From Mactra quadrangularis (taxonomy: Eukaryota > Mollusca > Bivalvia > Venerida > Mactridae), in assembly GCA_025267735.1 (NCBI GenBank), contig CM046309.1, positions 57,914,319 through 57,978,318 on the forward strand: a DNA stretch of 64,000 nucleotides, given 5' to 3'. Position 1 is the first letter of the stretch. Each line of letters opens with the position of its first letter. This document shows, one piece after another, positions 10,105-22,529 of the stretch. Both the position numbers and the translations under genes were made by a program. The notes beneath the pieces were generated by a model, which saw only the letters and a list, made by a program, of their open reading frames with translations, was not told the origin of the DNA and searched no databases.

Positions 10105-10705
10105 TGTGCTAGAGTTATGAATCTTATCATACATCATGTGGGTGATATATTTGTGGGAACATATATTTGATGTTTTAAGTAGATACCTTAAGAAATAAAG
10201 AGGTAACAGCAAAAATAATATTATTTAAAAGTACATTCTAAGTTCAAGGGGAGATAATTCTAAAATATTGCATTTAGAGTTATGAACCTTGTCACATGAG
10301 ATGTGGTTGGTAATGAGGAACAGGAACATGTATATAAAGTTTAAAGTTGATACCTTAAGAAATAAAGAAGCAAAAGTAAACAATAATGTTTTTTAAAGAA
10401 AATTTTAAGTTCAAGGGAAGAAAATTCTGAAAAAAAAACATTTGGAGTCATGAAACTTGTAACATGAGATGTTGTTGATAATAAGGAAATGTATCTAAGT
10501 TTGAAGTTGATACCTTAAGAAGTTGAACACTGAACAGCGGCATTAAAAGAAAATATTTTTTAAAGAAAATTTTAAGTTCAAGGGAAGATAATTCAGAAAT
10601 AAAATGTATTTGGAGTAATGAACCTTGTCACATGTATGAATGAAATATAGTTGATAATAAGGAACATGCTTTTAAAATTTGAAGTTGATACCTAAAGAAA
10701 TAAAA
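10105..10705. repeat. Tandem array, about 160-bp unit, four copies
   Basis: Each unit carries agttatgaaccttgtcacat, later gaagttgataccttaagaaa, and ends with ttaagttcaagggaagataa. Spacing is roughly 150-170 bp and copies are diverged. No coding potential. Confidence 0.8.
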
Positions 10706-11861
10706 GTCAAAGTCAAAATATTTTATTGCACAAAAACATTAACCATAAATATGGATGTCGACACCCATGCCAGGGTGGGTAGGAGAGCTCTCCATATACT
10801 TCCTAAAGTTGAGCTAAATATAGAAAAAACAGCAATCAATGATCAAATTTAGATACATAAAGATTCAAAAATTAAATTGTTTTCATCTTTTAAGGTTAAG
10901 ATTGCTCTAGAAATGAAACCTAAGCATAACTATATAAAGAAATAAAAATGTGTATTGTAGAAGCTTTAACCCAATGATCTGAGCTTTATGAGACAGTCTC
11001 TCATCAGATTCCAAATAAATTTTGCAAGTTTAGATGGTTGTTAAGGACAACTATAGTTGTCTGTGAGAAAAAATAAGTTTTTAAGCTTTACTTGATGAGA
11101 GTTTGATTTCTTGTTTGTTCTGTACATGGTTCTGACTTTTTTTTGCATTAAAGTAGTAAAATTGATAATTATGAGATTTTTGTAAGTGTCAATGATATTA
11201 TTTTTATCAATTCTAGTCAAAATGTACATAAGAGTGTAATTATGTACAGAAACAATGTCTGATTAAATGATTTTAAATATAATGTTTAATGGTATATATG
11301 TTGTAGTGTCCGTAACCAAATCACATTTGTTAAAAAAAGCCTCAATTAACAAATTTTGATGCTCAAGTCATGCTTGTCTTGGATTTACATTAGCCATGTT
11401 GTTTATAGCATTAGATAAAATCAAAATTATGCACCTGACCTGAGATTTGAATAATTGAAATTAAAGTTTGATGCATACTTTAGATAACTACTTATACAGG
11501 TTCTTTGCTCAAGTTAATTTTTTTATAAAATGTGTTAAATACTTGGAGTTTTTGACATGTTTCATTAGTTTACAAAATGTTCCTGATGTTTATAAGTTAA
11601 TAAATAAAAATTTGAAGTAATTTACCACTTTTTACGATATGTTATGCAAATACTGTAGTGTCCGTAACCATGATGACATCAACTGATAAAAAGTGATGTG
11701 TCTTTTTTTGGCCGCGATATTTTTTGAAAACAAACATTGAATTAGCTACAGGACACTCTATGCTTGAAGGGAAATGCTATCATTGAACCTAAAAATGAAG
11801 TTCATTTTTTTTTTAAAGTGGGACTTTTTGCTTCCGAATACCTTGTTTTAGCCGTTCAGTG

Positions 11862-12136
11862 AAACACGGTAGGGCGGGTGGGCAGGCGGTCATCCGGTGT
11901 TGTTAACTATTGCGTTAAAGTTTGCGTTTAAGTTTTCAATTTAGCATATAATTATCTCCATTTATTGTCAGATCCTTATGAAACTTCATACAATGATAAC
12001 ATACCATGTGATGAACAGAATTAGACAGTAACCACAACTCTACCTGGCTTTATTATTGATTATTTCCCTTTGTAATTTTTGCGTTAAAGTTTTTTAATCC
12101 AACTTTAATGTGGTTTCCATATTACATTTCTTGTTG
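11862..12136 (+). mobile_element. Repeat family C, one 150-bp core unit
   Basis: The G-rich head (agggcgggtgggcaggcggt) and gttaactattgcgttaaag are followed by one core unit (cataccatgtgatgaacaga, gacagtaaccacaactctac). It ends in aatccaactttaatgtgg and tacatttcttg. The same head, core and tail occur at 28583 and, with seven cores, at 52909. Confidence 0.6.
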
Positions 12137-12420
12137 CATTGATTGCTTAACTTATAAAAAGTAAACATTTCTCACTTTGAAATTATACGCAGCAATCTTA
12201 ATTTCTTAAAGTTTCAGTTATCATTATCATTAGGGATTCTTAGAAACACAAAATCAATATTGTCATTATGAAACTAAAGATAATTGTTTCAATTATACGA
12301 TAAAAAAGAAAGTAAAGCAATTCAATTGTTGAAATTTGATTTCTTAAAATTTGTAATTCAAGATATATAAAGCATTGTGAATAGATTTCTAAAATTAAGC
12401 AGTAATGTAAGCAAAACCAC

Positions 12421-12905
12421 ATATTTAGAAGTTGTGTACAGCAACAATTATTTAGCAGTTGTGTACAGCAGCACTTATTTAGTCAATGTGTACAACAACA
12501 CATATTTAAAAGTTGTGTTCAGCAACATTTATTTAGCAGTTGTGTACAATAGTACTTATTTAGCAGTTGTGTACAGTAACACATATTTAGCAGTTGTGTT
12601 ACAGCAACACATATTTAGCAGTTGTGTTACAGCAACACATATTTAGCAGTTGTGTTACAGCAACACATATTTAGCAGTTGTGTACAGCAATACATATTTA
12701 GTAGTTGTGTTACAGCAACACAAATTTAGTAGTTGTGTACAGCAACACATATTTAGCAGTTGTGTACAGCAACACATATTTAGCAGTTGTGTTACAGCAA
12801 CACATATTTAGCAGTTGAGTACAGTAACACATATTTAGTAGTTGTGTTACAGCAACACATATTTAGTAGTTGTGTACAGTAACACATATTTAGCAGTTGT
12901 GTACA
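12421..12905. repeat. 27/28-bp minisatellite, about 18 units
   Basis: Unit gcagttgtgtacagcaacac plus atattta, with an optional extra t after gtgt. The optional base breaks any reading frame, so this is a repeat and not a coding region. Confidence 0.93.
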
Positions 12906-13802
12906 GGATTTGAATACCAAGCAGTTGTGTGAAGCTACAGAATTTTAGCATCTGATGAAACAGTTGTGTTCTAATATCCTGTACAAAAAAGTTGTGTTGA
13001 GATATTTTGTACTTGTGTAAAAGTATGATAAATGTCTAGGGAATTCTTTCAATTAGGTACAAACTGATTGCTGCCATTATTTCTGATTAAAGTTTTCATT
13101 TTTGTTTAGTTTAAAACTATATTATGACGAGTTGATTTATTGAAATTAAATCCCAATCTTTATTTGTTCTTTTAAATTAAATTTAAATTCTCCTAAGACG
13201 TTACTACATCATGTAATTTGATTATTAAGATTTGCTAGACTAATATTGTAATTTACAGTTTACTGACAAATTTCACACTAAATAAAACATACGTGAATAG
13301 TTGTACATACTAATTTCATGAATGAAAAAATCTATTTTAGCGCTGTCACATGCGAAACAAAAGCTATGCATGTCCATAAAGAAGTAAATCATCGAAAACA
13401 TGAAAAATGGTCCGATAATATCATATTGAAAATAAAATAAGAAATAAATGTTAACTGAAATAAACATTTCAGTTTCACTTTTATCTTTACTATAAATAGT
13501 TGACCTTGACCTTGATAAACACACGGGAATAGCGTTAAATTTCAATTTGTTAACATGTTTTTTTAAAATTGTGGTTTTCCCTTGTAGTGCTTTTTTATAC
13601 AAATTAATATCCATTTTGCACTATTGATTCTGTAATGACATTAAAACCTGGAAAAATTGCATCGAAGGGAAGACCTGTTAACGAACAAGATTATTCCGCA
13701 CTACAATGCATTCGGCTCTTACGCACAAACATATAGTTCTTGATATCAACGCAATTAATAATGGTTCAGTCGACAAATTTCGCCCTGAAAAGTTGTAATT
13801 AT
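12906..13802. other. AT-rich non-coding stretch
   Basis: Nothing supported. Small ORFs on the minus strand (13273-13614) show no recognisable family or splice context. Confidence 0.35.
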
Positions 13803-13963
13803 AAGGAATGAATTCATAGAAACTGTCTTTCTTCGAAAAATAAATGTCATTTTGGTGATAGCTAATTTGCATAAAGGCCAAAGGCCTTTATGCTGAAATT
13901 AGCTATCACCAAAATGACATTTATTTTTCGATGAAAGTCAGTTTCTATGAATTCATTCCTTAA
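13803..13963. repeat. 160-bp near-perfect palindrome
   Basis: Arms of about 78 bp (aaggaatgaattcatagaaa ... ttttggtgatagctaatttg) are complementary with few mismatches and meet at cataaaggccaaaggccttt. It could form one long hairpin. Probably a foldback element; no coding role. Confidence 0.85.
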
Positions 13964-14128
13964 ATAATCTTTGAATTTAGAGGTATATTATATGGTATAT
14001 TGTACAATTATAATATTAGATTAAGGATACTGTGGTTAGTGATTGTCAAGTGTTATGATGTCATTGTTCTGTACTTCCTGGTTCAAAATAGTTTATAATG
14101 TTATTGTAAATGTTATAGTAAAAAGCAA

Positions 14129-14524
14129 TCTGATTAAAACCCGATCTTAAATTTTCCACTCGCCTACTCGCTAATTTAGATCTGGCCTTTTTCAAACGAA
14201 GGTCATGTTCAGGTGACCTTTTCTCATCATAATATTCATGACGAAATTGTTATGATACCTAACTTGTTTGCATCATCTACGTCACGCAATTTGAAATGAG
14301 CCGCCCAATCGCAGACTGTGAATAATACCGCTGTTAAATTTGCATGCAAACCTTGGTCTAAAAATAGAAATTACGAAATCAAAATGTGATTAATAGTGTT
14401 TTCGTCTAGATGAAAGCTACGCATTGTTTGGTCGACTCAAAGTTCATCTCGACGTGACCTTCCACGGAGACAATAGAGATCCTGTACAACAACGCTCTAC
14501 AGGATATCTGTTTACGGAGATTGA
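14129..14524 (+). mobile_element. Interspersed repeat family D, copy 1
   Basis: About 395 bp from attaaaacccgatctta through cgcctactcgctaatttaga and caggtgaccttttctc to acaggatatctgtttacgga. A second near full-length copy lies at 35118-35500 and a 5' fragment at 43345-43425. No ORF or poly-A tail; class unknown. Confidence 0.6.
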
Positions 14525-14551
14525 GTAAGAAGTTATTGTTAAATTTTATTT

Positions 14552-14682
14552 AACTGTCAGTAGTGCAAACATTAACCTTACTTATTTAAGTACTTGGATA
14601 TATATCTTTATTGATAATGAGTACAGGTGCACTGTAGTGAGTATTTAAATAAGCAGGCTTAATTTATGCATCATTGACAGTT
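14552..14682. mobile_element. MITE family A, copy 2
   Basis: Inverted repeats of about 42 bp: aactgtcagtagtgcaaaca and its complement ending tgcatcattgacagtt. The flank aaattttattt is also found beside the copies at 44018 and 62752. Confidence 0.75.
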
Positions 14683-16093
14683 TTATTACATTAACAGTAC
14701 TGCAAGTACTTGTCCAGTTTTGCCGTAAAAACTCACTTCAAGCCAGAAGCCCAGGGTGTGTAAAAATAGATTTTGGCTTGTGAAATTGGCTTGTTTTCCA
14801 ATTGTTATTATTGTATAAACAATAAATCTGGATTCACAGTAATAATTGAAACACATTCAATACTAGTTAAACGCATGTATGTATATAGGGAGTTCATAAT
14901 ATGATAAATATATTTCATTATGAATAGTATTCAGTATTTATAACTTTGCAAGCTAACAAGCTAAGTAATTATTTCGGATGCAAAATTACCTTAATTATTA
15001 ATACATTATTCACTCCGATGCAAAATTACCTTAATTATTTATACATCATTAGCCACTCTATGCCGACACCCGCTAATATTTGTACATCTGTTATCAGGAA
15101 TCCTGAATTTGTGATATCTACATACCATGGTACCAAACTTATTGATTATAATCCCAGATACCTAGTTAGCTAATTTTTATCTAATGAGCCACTGAATGTT
15201 GGCTGCAAAAAGTTTGATAATTAGCTTATGCCTTGCTATGAATAAATACATCATTTTACATTATTTTCTTAATTTGATTCTCAATTTTATCATTTTTGGT
15301 CAAATATTGATGCACCTATTTAAAATACTGAAAGAAAATGATAAAATAAACATTTGCTCAGTTTCTGCAAGTTGATGATGTGTTCTACAGATTTTTCTGG
15401 AAAAAAATGGGGCGAGGGAGCAAATAAAAATAAATAAATCTTAATTCAGGCACTTTATATAGCAGTTTGACCAAATATTTATGAGTGAGCAAGGAAATAA
15501 AAATATTTTTTTGTAAAAAACTGTCAAAATTAATATGCAAGTGAATCAGAAGAACATATGATCAACTTGTTGTGGCTTAATATCTATTTTAAGAAACATT
15601 CTAGTGGCAATTTCATGAATAGATTCTTTTCTGATTCAAAAGCATGACAAAAAGCTGTGTTCCGTCCATTATTCAGATTATTTCATTCTCAAATAGAGTT
15701 ACCTATGAATGAATAAAATTCATTGAAAAACTATGTTTTCATTTGGAGGAAAAACCTCTCTGATTGTTGTCAGATTATTCCTTGTAACTTAAGTAGATTG
15801 AAAATCTGATTCTAAGAAAAAAACTTTATACAGTGTCACCTCTTTTGAACAACACCAACTGGAAGAGACTGAAGTATGTTGCTGTTCAGAGGTTGTTGCT
15901 CTGCGGAAGTTAAATTTAATTAAAATGTACTAAGGGAAATATCAAAAGCTGTTGCAGAGGATTTGGTCTGTAGAGGGATGCTCTACAGAGGTTTTTGTGT
16001 AATATTGTAAGAATGTGTCTGTGATAAAATTTTTCCTTGAATATTTCTCTGTCATAATTGTGTTACAGTACTATTGTTAGATTTATTAAACTT
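14683..16093. other. AT-rich non-coding stretch
   Basis: A short tandem duplication (gatgcaaaattaccttaatt) occurs at 14978-15045. 15930-16010 (aaagctgttgcagaggattt) resembles 43465-43530. No exon supported. Confidence 0.35.
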
Positions 16094-16250
16094 TAAATGA
16101 CAAAGTCATACATTAACCCCACTGATTTAAAGACTTGGTATTTGTTCCCTGAATATAAAGAGGAATTTCTATTTTATTGATCTTGAGATACACAGAAGTA
16201 CTATAGTGAGTATTTAAATCAGCAGGGTTAATCTATGCGCCACTGACAGC
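16094..16250. mobile_element. MITE family A, copy 3
   Basis: The right repeat gagtatttaaatcagcaggg ... gcgccactgacag is well kept. The left repeat (cattaaccccactgatttaa) is more worn. Confidence 0.65.
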
Positions 16251-16384
16251 AAAATATAATACTTGTAAGTTAAAAGACCTACAAATAAATTTAAAAAAAG
16301 TTAAAGCAAGGGTTTTTGGAGTCTACTTTTAGTATCACTATTCAGTTGACTCTTGACATTAACTTCCCTGATTATTGAGTCATA

Positions 16385-18528
16385 CAGATCTCGGATCGTG
16401 CAAGTTTCCGAAATTTGCGTGTATCGTGCGTGTATCGTGCGTGTATCATTCATACCGTGTGCATGTATAATTCACCGTGTATTTCAATCGTGTAACGTGT
16501 AGACCGCTCATCGTGTAAATACACGGTAAAAATTGGTCCGAGATATTGTGATTTTGCGTTTTATTACCGTGTATCGTGTGCCCGAGATATTGACAAATCC
16601 ATACGTATAAATGTATTAAATACTTATGCATTGTCGACTAATCATCATCCGTAAACAAAAAGAAAAACCGCGATTCATTAAGTTGAGTTTAGAATAAATT
16701 TTGACTTTGTTTAAACCGGAAATTCCTGTTTAAATGCCGTACGTCGATAAACTGCGGCTCATTCCGGACCAATCTGCGGTCAATTAAATTGCGGCCCAAC
16801 CGAAATGTTGTTACTAAATTAAAATAATCGTTATAATATTATTATATTTAAAATGTAAACACATGCTTTCATTTATCTTAATCATCAAACATTTTCTTTG
16901 TTTGTCAGTGGCTAAAGCGTTTAGTAAACAAACTGTTATAATTGACATCTCACTTGGTCAAGAACTTGTTTATCACGACTCTATATGATTAAAAAAGTCA
17001 TCATTGTTTGTATTCTTAAAGTAAATTAAATTATTTAGTTTTTACAGTTTATTTGTATTATTCCCTCATATTTGCGTATTTATATGTAAAACTTTTTATT
17101 TAAATATCGATTTTGTAGTCGGCATAAAATAGTAAGTTAACACGAGGTGTGTGTACTGTCTTAATACCGCGTCTTCACGCAAGCACTGCATGTAAACGTT
17201 TATATCTAGTATACATACTACTAAAAAGGCGACCATTATACAATACGACATGCTTATATTTTTTTAATCACGCGTAGACTGTGTTTTGAAAAAATATACT
17301 AATTCAAAGTATTTTCACCATGAATGGCTTGAAAATAAAAACAGAGAAAAAACTTGAAACGTGTATTTCTTTTTCTATCGTGTGGGTTTCGCCGGCTATC
17401 GTGTGTGTGGTTTTAAATCTGAATAAAGCCAACTTACAAAGAATGACGTAAACAATTTTTGACAGTAATGTTATTCTTTATTCTGCAGTTTGTATTTTTG
17501 TTATACATCAAGTACTTACATAATTTGTTTGATAAAAAAATATCAATCGTGTTCTTCTTTGTCTATCGTGTAATGACTGCTCGCCGATCGTGTACCTTTA
17601 TTTCTACTAAAAATGTCGATATTCAATAAAATAATCTATACTATATGACTTGCTTATATTTTTACAATCAAGCTAAGACTGTGTTTAACTTTTGAAACAT
17701 ATACAATTATGACATCTTTTCCCCAATGAATGATTTGAAGAAAACAAAGGAAAAAAACTTTAAACGTGTATTTTTATCAATCGTGTGAGTTGATCGGCTT
17801 TTCGTGGTTTTTAATTCGATTATAACAAACTTACTAAGAATGACATTAAATTATTTTGACAGTAATAATATTCTTTATTATACAGTTAGTATTTTTGTTG
17901 TACACCGTGTACTAATTCAATTTTTATACAAAATATTATCAATCGTGTTCTTTTTTGTCTATCGTGTATTGACTGCCCACCTATTGTGTACCTTAAATTC
18001 TACTTAAAATGTCGATATTCAATAAATTTATTGATACAATATTATATTTTACAATCAAGCTTAACTGTGTAATGAACCAATGTAACATATTTAAATTTTT
18101 ATTTCTTTGTCTATTGTGTGATTTCGAAGTTGACAATCGTGTGCGTGAATTTAAATTCGATTTAAGCCAACTTGTAACATTTTGTTTTTAAGAATTTGAG
18201 CAGGTAAACTGGATTTTCAATAAATTTAACAAAACTTATATTGTTTAGTTACATATTTACGACGAAACAGAAGAATATTTTTTGTTTTCAATCTACATTT
18301 GAGACGCATTAATCGTTTAACATGTCGTCGTTGAAACGTTTTTCTCTGAGCGAAAAAAGCCGAGGATTTCGAACAATCGTGTTAAACGTGTATCGAGACT
18401 CGGAATCGTGTATTTTACCGCAAATCAAGCTATCTATCGTGTTGTGTATCGTGTAACGTGCAGTCCGTGTTTGTATAACGTGCGTGTACCGTCCGTACCG
18501 TGTGACAACTTGCACGTTCCGATATCTG
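16385..18528. mobile_element. 2.1-kb TA-flanked element with internal 400-bp repeats
   Basis: Left end CAGATCTCGGATCGTGCAAG is the imperfect complement of right end cttgcacgttccgatatctg. TA lies on both sides, suggesting the Tc1/mariner superfamily. Both ends carry many CGTGTATCGTGT-like subrepeats. Internally about three units of 400 bp repeat (starts near 17240, 17642, 18038; shared atcgtgttctt, aaaatgtcgatattcaataa). No transposase ORF: non-autonomous. Confidence 0.75.
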
Positions 18529-18596
18529 TACACCAACTGTTAACATATGGCGCAGATTGCATCCACAGCATACAGTGCATGACCCTTACAGGTACT

Positions 18597-18735
18597 CATT
18601 TACACCTGGGTGGAGTGAAGCAATTGCATGTAAATTTCTTGCTTAAGGAAATTAGCAGTCCCCCTAGTCAGGGATTGGAACGCATGACCTCTCGATCCCT
18701 AAGCATGCCTCCTACCACTGGACTACTGCTCATAA
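18597..18735 (-). mobile_element. tRNA-derived SINE head
   Basis: On the minus strand a B-box-like region (gggatcgagaggtcatgcgt) lies beside cagtagtccagtggtaggag, the A box. Related sequence (gtggagtgaagcaa, aatttcttgctta) recurs at 48575-48680. Confidence 0.5.
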
Positions 18736-19454
18736 ATCAGTAAGAGCTTTCAGTGCTATGATTGCTTGTGTCCATTACTGCTGATGGAGATTTTACTGTG
18801 TACATGTATATATTAGAGACCCGATGCATTTATCATGGTAAATGTAGACATTATACTAAATCATTAAGAAAATACTCAATGATATACAAACAAGTATATA
18901 TTAGTTATTTATCTGCACTATTTACTTAACTAATGTTATATCATATATTTTGATTATCGGCCAAGATTTTTTGTCTTATATACATATTAGATATTTCTTT
19001 ATTGACCTAAAATAATCATGTTCTTCGTAATTAGTGTGTATTAAGCCCCCCCTCCCCCCAAAAAAAGCTTTGCTTCTAGGGGCATATGGCAATAGAACTA
19101 ATTCGGAACTCAAATTCATGGGTTTTTCCGTCCGTGCCCAGGCTTCAAACAAAGTTTGTTACACATTATTGCTGAAAAGCACGGAATACTGATTAAATAT
19201 TATTGTTCTTTGTACACATATTTTAATTGTGACAGTAAAATTATGTTTGTGCTGCAGGGAAAACCCAAATATTTAAATTCCCGATATAGTCTACTGTACA
19301 TGTACTGTACGTCCGTCCGTCTGTCAGTTTGTAGCCAAGTCATATTTAAAGCCTCACATAAACTCAATAACAACCATATGATCTTTTCCACATCATGTAA
19401 TTATATTTCAATGTTTTTAGAATAAACAGTATTCATATGTCTTCATAACTTTTA
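18736..19454. other. Non-coding stretch with repeat remnants
   Basis: 19160-19300 is a copy of the diffuse 140-bp repeat also at 2800 and 41925. The rest is AT-rich and nothing else is supported. Confidence 0.35.
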
Positions 19455-19768
19455 CACATTTGTCTCAGTTGGTAGCACGCAAGTCTACTGATCGAGGGGT
19501 CGTGGGTTTGATTCCCAGGCAGGGCCTACTTTTGTGGAGCTTGGTCATGAAATTATTTCTATGACCATTCTCCCTCCTACCTATGATTCTTAATAATGTA
19601 GGGCAGTTGTCAGTCACTGACGAAAGTATATGCTTAGTAGTTGTAGCAGCTAAAACCAGAGATTTAGCCTTTCTAGGAACAGTGAGTTGGTTGACTGACT
19701 GTCGTTATATGACCTATACAATGTGTTGCTACCACGCTAAGCTCAACAAAAACAAACTAATAAACAAC
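19455..19768 (+). mobile_element. tRNA-derived SINE family S1, copy 1
   Basis: The head has an A box (tgtctcagttggtagcac) and B box (gggtttgattcc). The shared body follows (ttggtcatgaaattatttct, ccattctccctcctacc, tgtagggcagttgtcagtca, gagatttagcctttc, cctatacaatgtgttgctac), with an A-rich end. The body recurs at 21031, 29668, 34785, 42418 and 46568. Confidence 0.85.
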
Positions 19769-19791
19769 ATTTGCCAAGAAAATTTCATTAC

Positions 19792-19850
19792 CTAACATAC
19801 ATCCTTCTTTATTTGCATGCAGATAGACTAGCTTTGCACAGACCCATCAG
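19792..19850. repeat. Hairpin family B, copy 2
   Basis: catacatccttctttatttg and atagactagctttgcacaga match the hairpin at 1088 and 59646, partly decayed. Confidence 0.4.
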
Positions 19851-20189
19851 TATGATCTGCAAGATATTTTCTTAATAAACTGCTGACAAAAAACAGAAGA
19901 AAATGTTAACCTTCAATGACCGACAAAAACAAATTACAATATCTTAACCGCAGTCAATAGTTGTGATAAAAAGTTCATTTAATCAACAGGGACTTCCTTA
20001 TTTAATAGACTGGTTTATGTTTAATTCCACTTAGAAATTCTTTAGCTATTGTATCTAACTGTGTGCCAGTCTGACTTTCATTTTCTATGTTAAGGTAGCT
20101 AAGCCATCATGCCAAAAACACTCAATATTTTAATTTTGAAGAATAAAAAAAGTTAACTTTAGACTAAACTTATTGTATGTTTTCTTTAG

Positions 20190-20748
20190 AACTGGGTATC
20201 GCCAGCTAGATTGTATCACGATATGTATCTCGATAATTTATATGCAACCAGACTACCAAAAAATGGTAATATTATAGCTCTAGAAAGTTAACAAAGATTT
20301 ATGCAAAGTGAAATTTAATACTCACCATGCTCTGCACGAACATTTCGTGCCAAAAAGTGTAAATCACACCCTGTGTTCCGCTTGAGTGCATCGGACCATA
20401 TCTACTTATTTTCTTTCCAAAAATCGGGAGAAAGTGACACAAAAATCACCTCTGCAAAATTTAATAAGGATCCCGTCATTAATAATCAAAATTTGAAATG
20501 TGATCGGTTAGAACTTAAGTTAAGTGTATATCTTAAAATTAAATTGATATTCATATTGATAGAGTATTTAAACATTAAAATAATTTGTAGTACTACTACT
20601 ACTACTACGAAATTGCAGATCGCCGGGGCTTGTAAAGATTACAAGTTACTATCGTCACGTATCGATAGTTTGAGTTACTATCGCAATACACTATCGTCCT
20701 GCTAATGTCGCGATGCATCGATGCACTGAGAATATCGCCCCAGCACTA
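20190..20748. mobile_element. Possible hAT-like inverted-repeat element
   Basis: The left end ctgggtatcgccag and right end gagaatatcgccccagca are roughly complementary. The interior has repeated tatcgatag/atatcg motifs and an ACT microsatellite. No clear target duplication was seen, so this call is tentative. Confidence 0.3.
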
Positions 20749-21030
20749 GTTTTCTTCATACTAAAGTAGATAAATTTACCAAACAAGGTACCAACAGCCT
20801 GAGAGCTTAAAAAATATAATGTGTGGTTGAATACAAAGTTATAATTTGTATTGTTCATTAATTAGGTCATGTAAATCAGTCTTTTTGGATTGCATTTATA
20901 AAGTACATTCTTAATGAAAGTGTTTTTTTCTCTTTTTGTTATGAAAATAGTTTTTTTACCGCTATGTGTTCGGACAAACTGATATTTATATTATTCTAAT
21001 TCAAAAATCTTACATGGTGAAAATTGAAAA

Positions 21031-21340
21031 GCCCGGCTGGCTGCTCAGTTGGTAATGTACAAGTCTACTGATTGAGGGGTTATAGGTTCAATTCCTGGGC
21101 GGGGCATACTTTCTTTGAGGTTGGTCATGAAATAATTTTCTACAGCAAATTCTCCCTCCTACCCTTGATTCTAAATCATGTAGGGCAGTAGTCGGTCACT
21201 GACTTAAATTTGCACCTAGTAGTTGGTTAACAGTTAAATTTAGAGATTAAGCCTTTCCAGGAACAGTGAGTCGGTGGAATGACCCCGTGGTATAACCTAT
21301 ACAATGTGTTGCTACAGCGTAAAAACTGCTACAGCGTAAA
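21031..21340 (+). mobile_element. tRNA-derived SINE family S1, copy 2
   Basis: Begins gcccggctggctgctcagtt; B box ataggttcaattcctgg; full S1 body to aatgtgttgctacagcgtaa. Confidence 0.85.
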
Positions 21341-21840
21341 GAAAATTGGAAACATTAGAAATACAGTGTACAATTAGATACCAAGTTTTCTGAGAAATTG
21401 TCTGTGGTCATAAATATAGTTAAGTATATTTGAAGAATTCTTCTTGAAATAACATTTTTATTGTGGAGTGTCAACCTTAATACTTGTTAATATAATTGTG
21501 TTGAATGACCTTTTATTATGTTCTCAGGTTTTTTTTCTCGTGAATTCTTAACTACTTGATTGGCTGCTAATATAAGGCTGGTAATAAAACAACTGATGTC
21601 ACTTTTTGTCTTGGCATTGTCTGGAAGAAAGTACAGGAAACATTAAGTCAATGTATTTTCTAAAAGTCTTAGTAATTTGTCTACTGTCATCAGATAGATG
21701 TCTCTCCTTCCAATTAGGAGAGCCATGTTAGATTCACACACTAGCAGTTCTGCTGATATTGCAAATTTCAACTGGAATTAAGACTTATCCTCGAAGCATA
21801 AAAGCTGTGGAGTCCAAAGGCTGCTTGGTCTCATATTTAA

Positions 21841-22529
21841 AGGGCCGGTCACACGGTCCCAACTAGCATGTAAACGCATGAATCACTCATAAATTTTGGT
21901 TGTGCGTGCTTGTCTGTCGAGGATTTGAACATTTTCTACGATTTACGCTATGAAAAATCACCGATACATTTCGCAAGAATTACGTATCAATCACGCAAAA
22001 ATCACTGACAAAGCACTTATAAACCAGGCATAAGCCCAAAAAGGGGCACAGAATTGAATAAAGCTTCGCGGAAAACCATGCATATTCTGCTCTTTATCAC
22101 TGATAAACTGCCTATGATTGGCGCATGATTCGCACATGAACTACGCATAATGTGCGTCTGAGTTGCGCCCTTTCGACGCCGTTCTGTGTATATAGGCAGA
22201 TGCGGGCTTCAGGACATTTTCACGCACGATTGCTGATGTTCCACGCATGATTCGCGCATAATCCGCGTAAGAACTATGCAAACTGCGCAAAGAATACGTA
22301 AAACAAACAACGCAAAACTGGGTAAACTCTTACGCGAAGATAATTTTTGAACTGTTCAAAACCTGGAATCGCGCATAAGGCTGATACGGCGGAGTTCCAC
22401 TCACAACTACGAATGCTCCATGTCAGAAACGCTGATGTAACACGAATATCACGGATGTATCATGTAAGACTCTAGTTTTGTGCGAGATTTTTGCGTGATT
22501 TATGCGTTTTGGCCTATGTGACCGGCCCT
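21841..22529. mobile_element. 689-bp MITE with GGGCCGGTCAC termini
   Basis: Left AGGGCCGGTCACAC and right GTGACCGGCCCT are complementary, and TTAA (or TAA) lies at each edge. The GC-rich interior has many GCGCATAA/GCGTAA pieces in both orientations. The flanks (21745-21838, 22556-22680) are themselves diverged direct copies, for example tattgcaaatttcaa and aaaggctgcttgg. Confidence 0.75.

Larger units (their letters stand above)
3372..11854. mobile_element. Older unclassified repeat interrupted by DIRS
   Basis: CGGCTAAAACAAGGTATTCG at 3373 recurs in inverse complement at about 11834-11854. Between them, outside DIRS, a 15-16 bp motif GTAGTGTCCGTAACC occurs six times in mixed orientation (3963+, 4127-, 4511+, 4859-, 11303+, 11655+). 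Removing the 4.9-kb DIRS leaves about 3.6 kb. No coding capacity is visible. It is probably a non-autonomous element; the outer limits are approximate. Confidence 0.4.

Noticed and set aside
12377..12646. Repeat-encoded ORF in the 27-bp minisatellite
   Set aside because: Units of 27 and 28 bp shift the frame; simple minisatellite.
13273..13614. 113-residue minus-strand ORF
   Set aside because: No recognisable family, AT-driven composition and no splice context.
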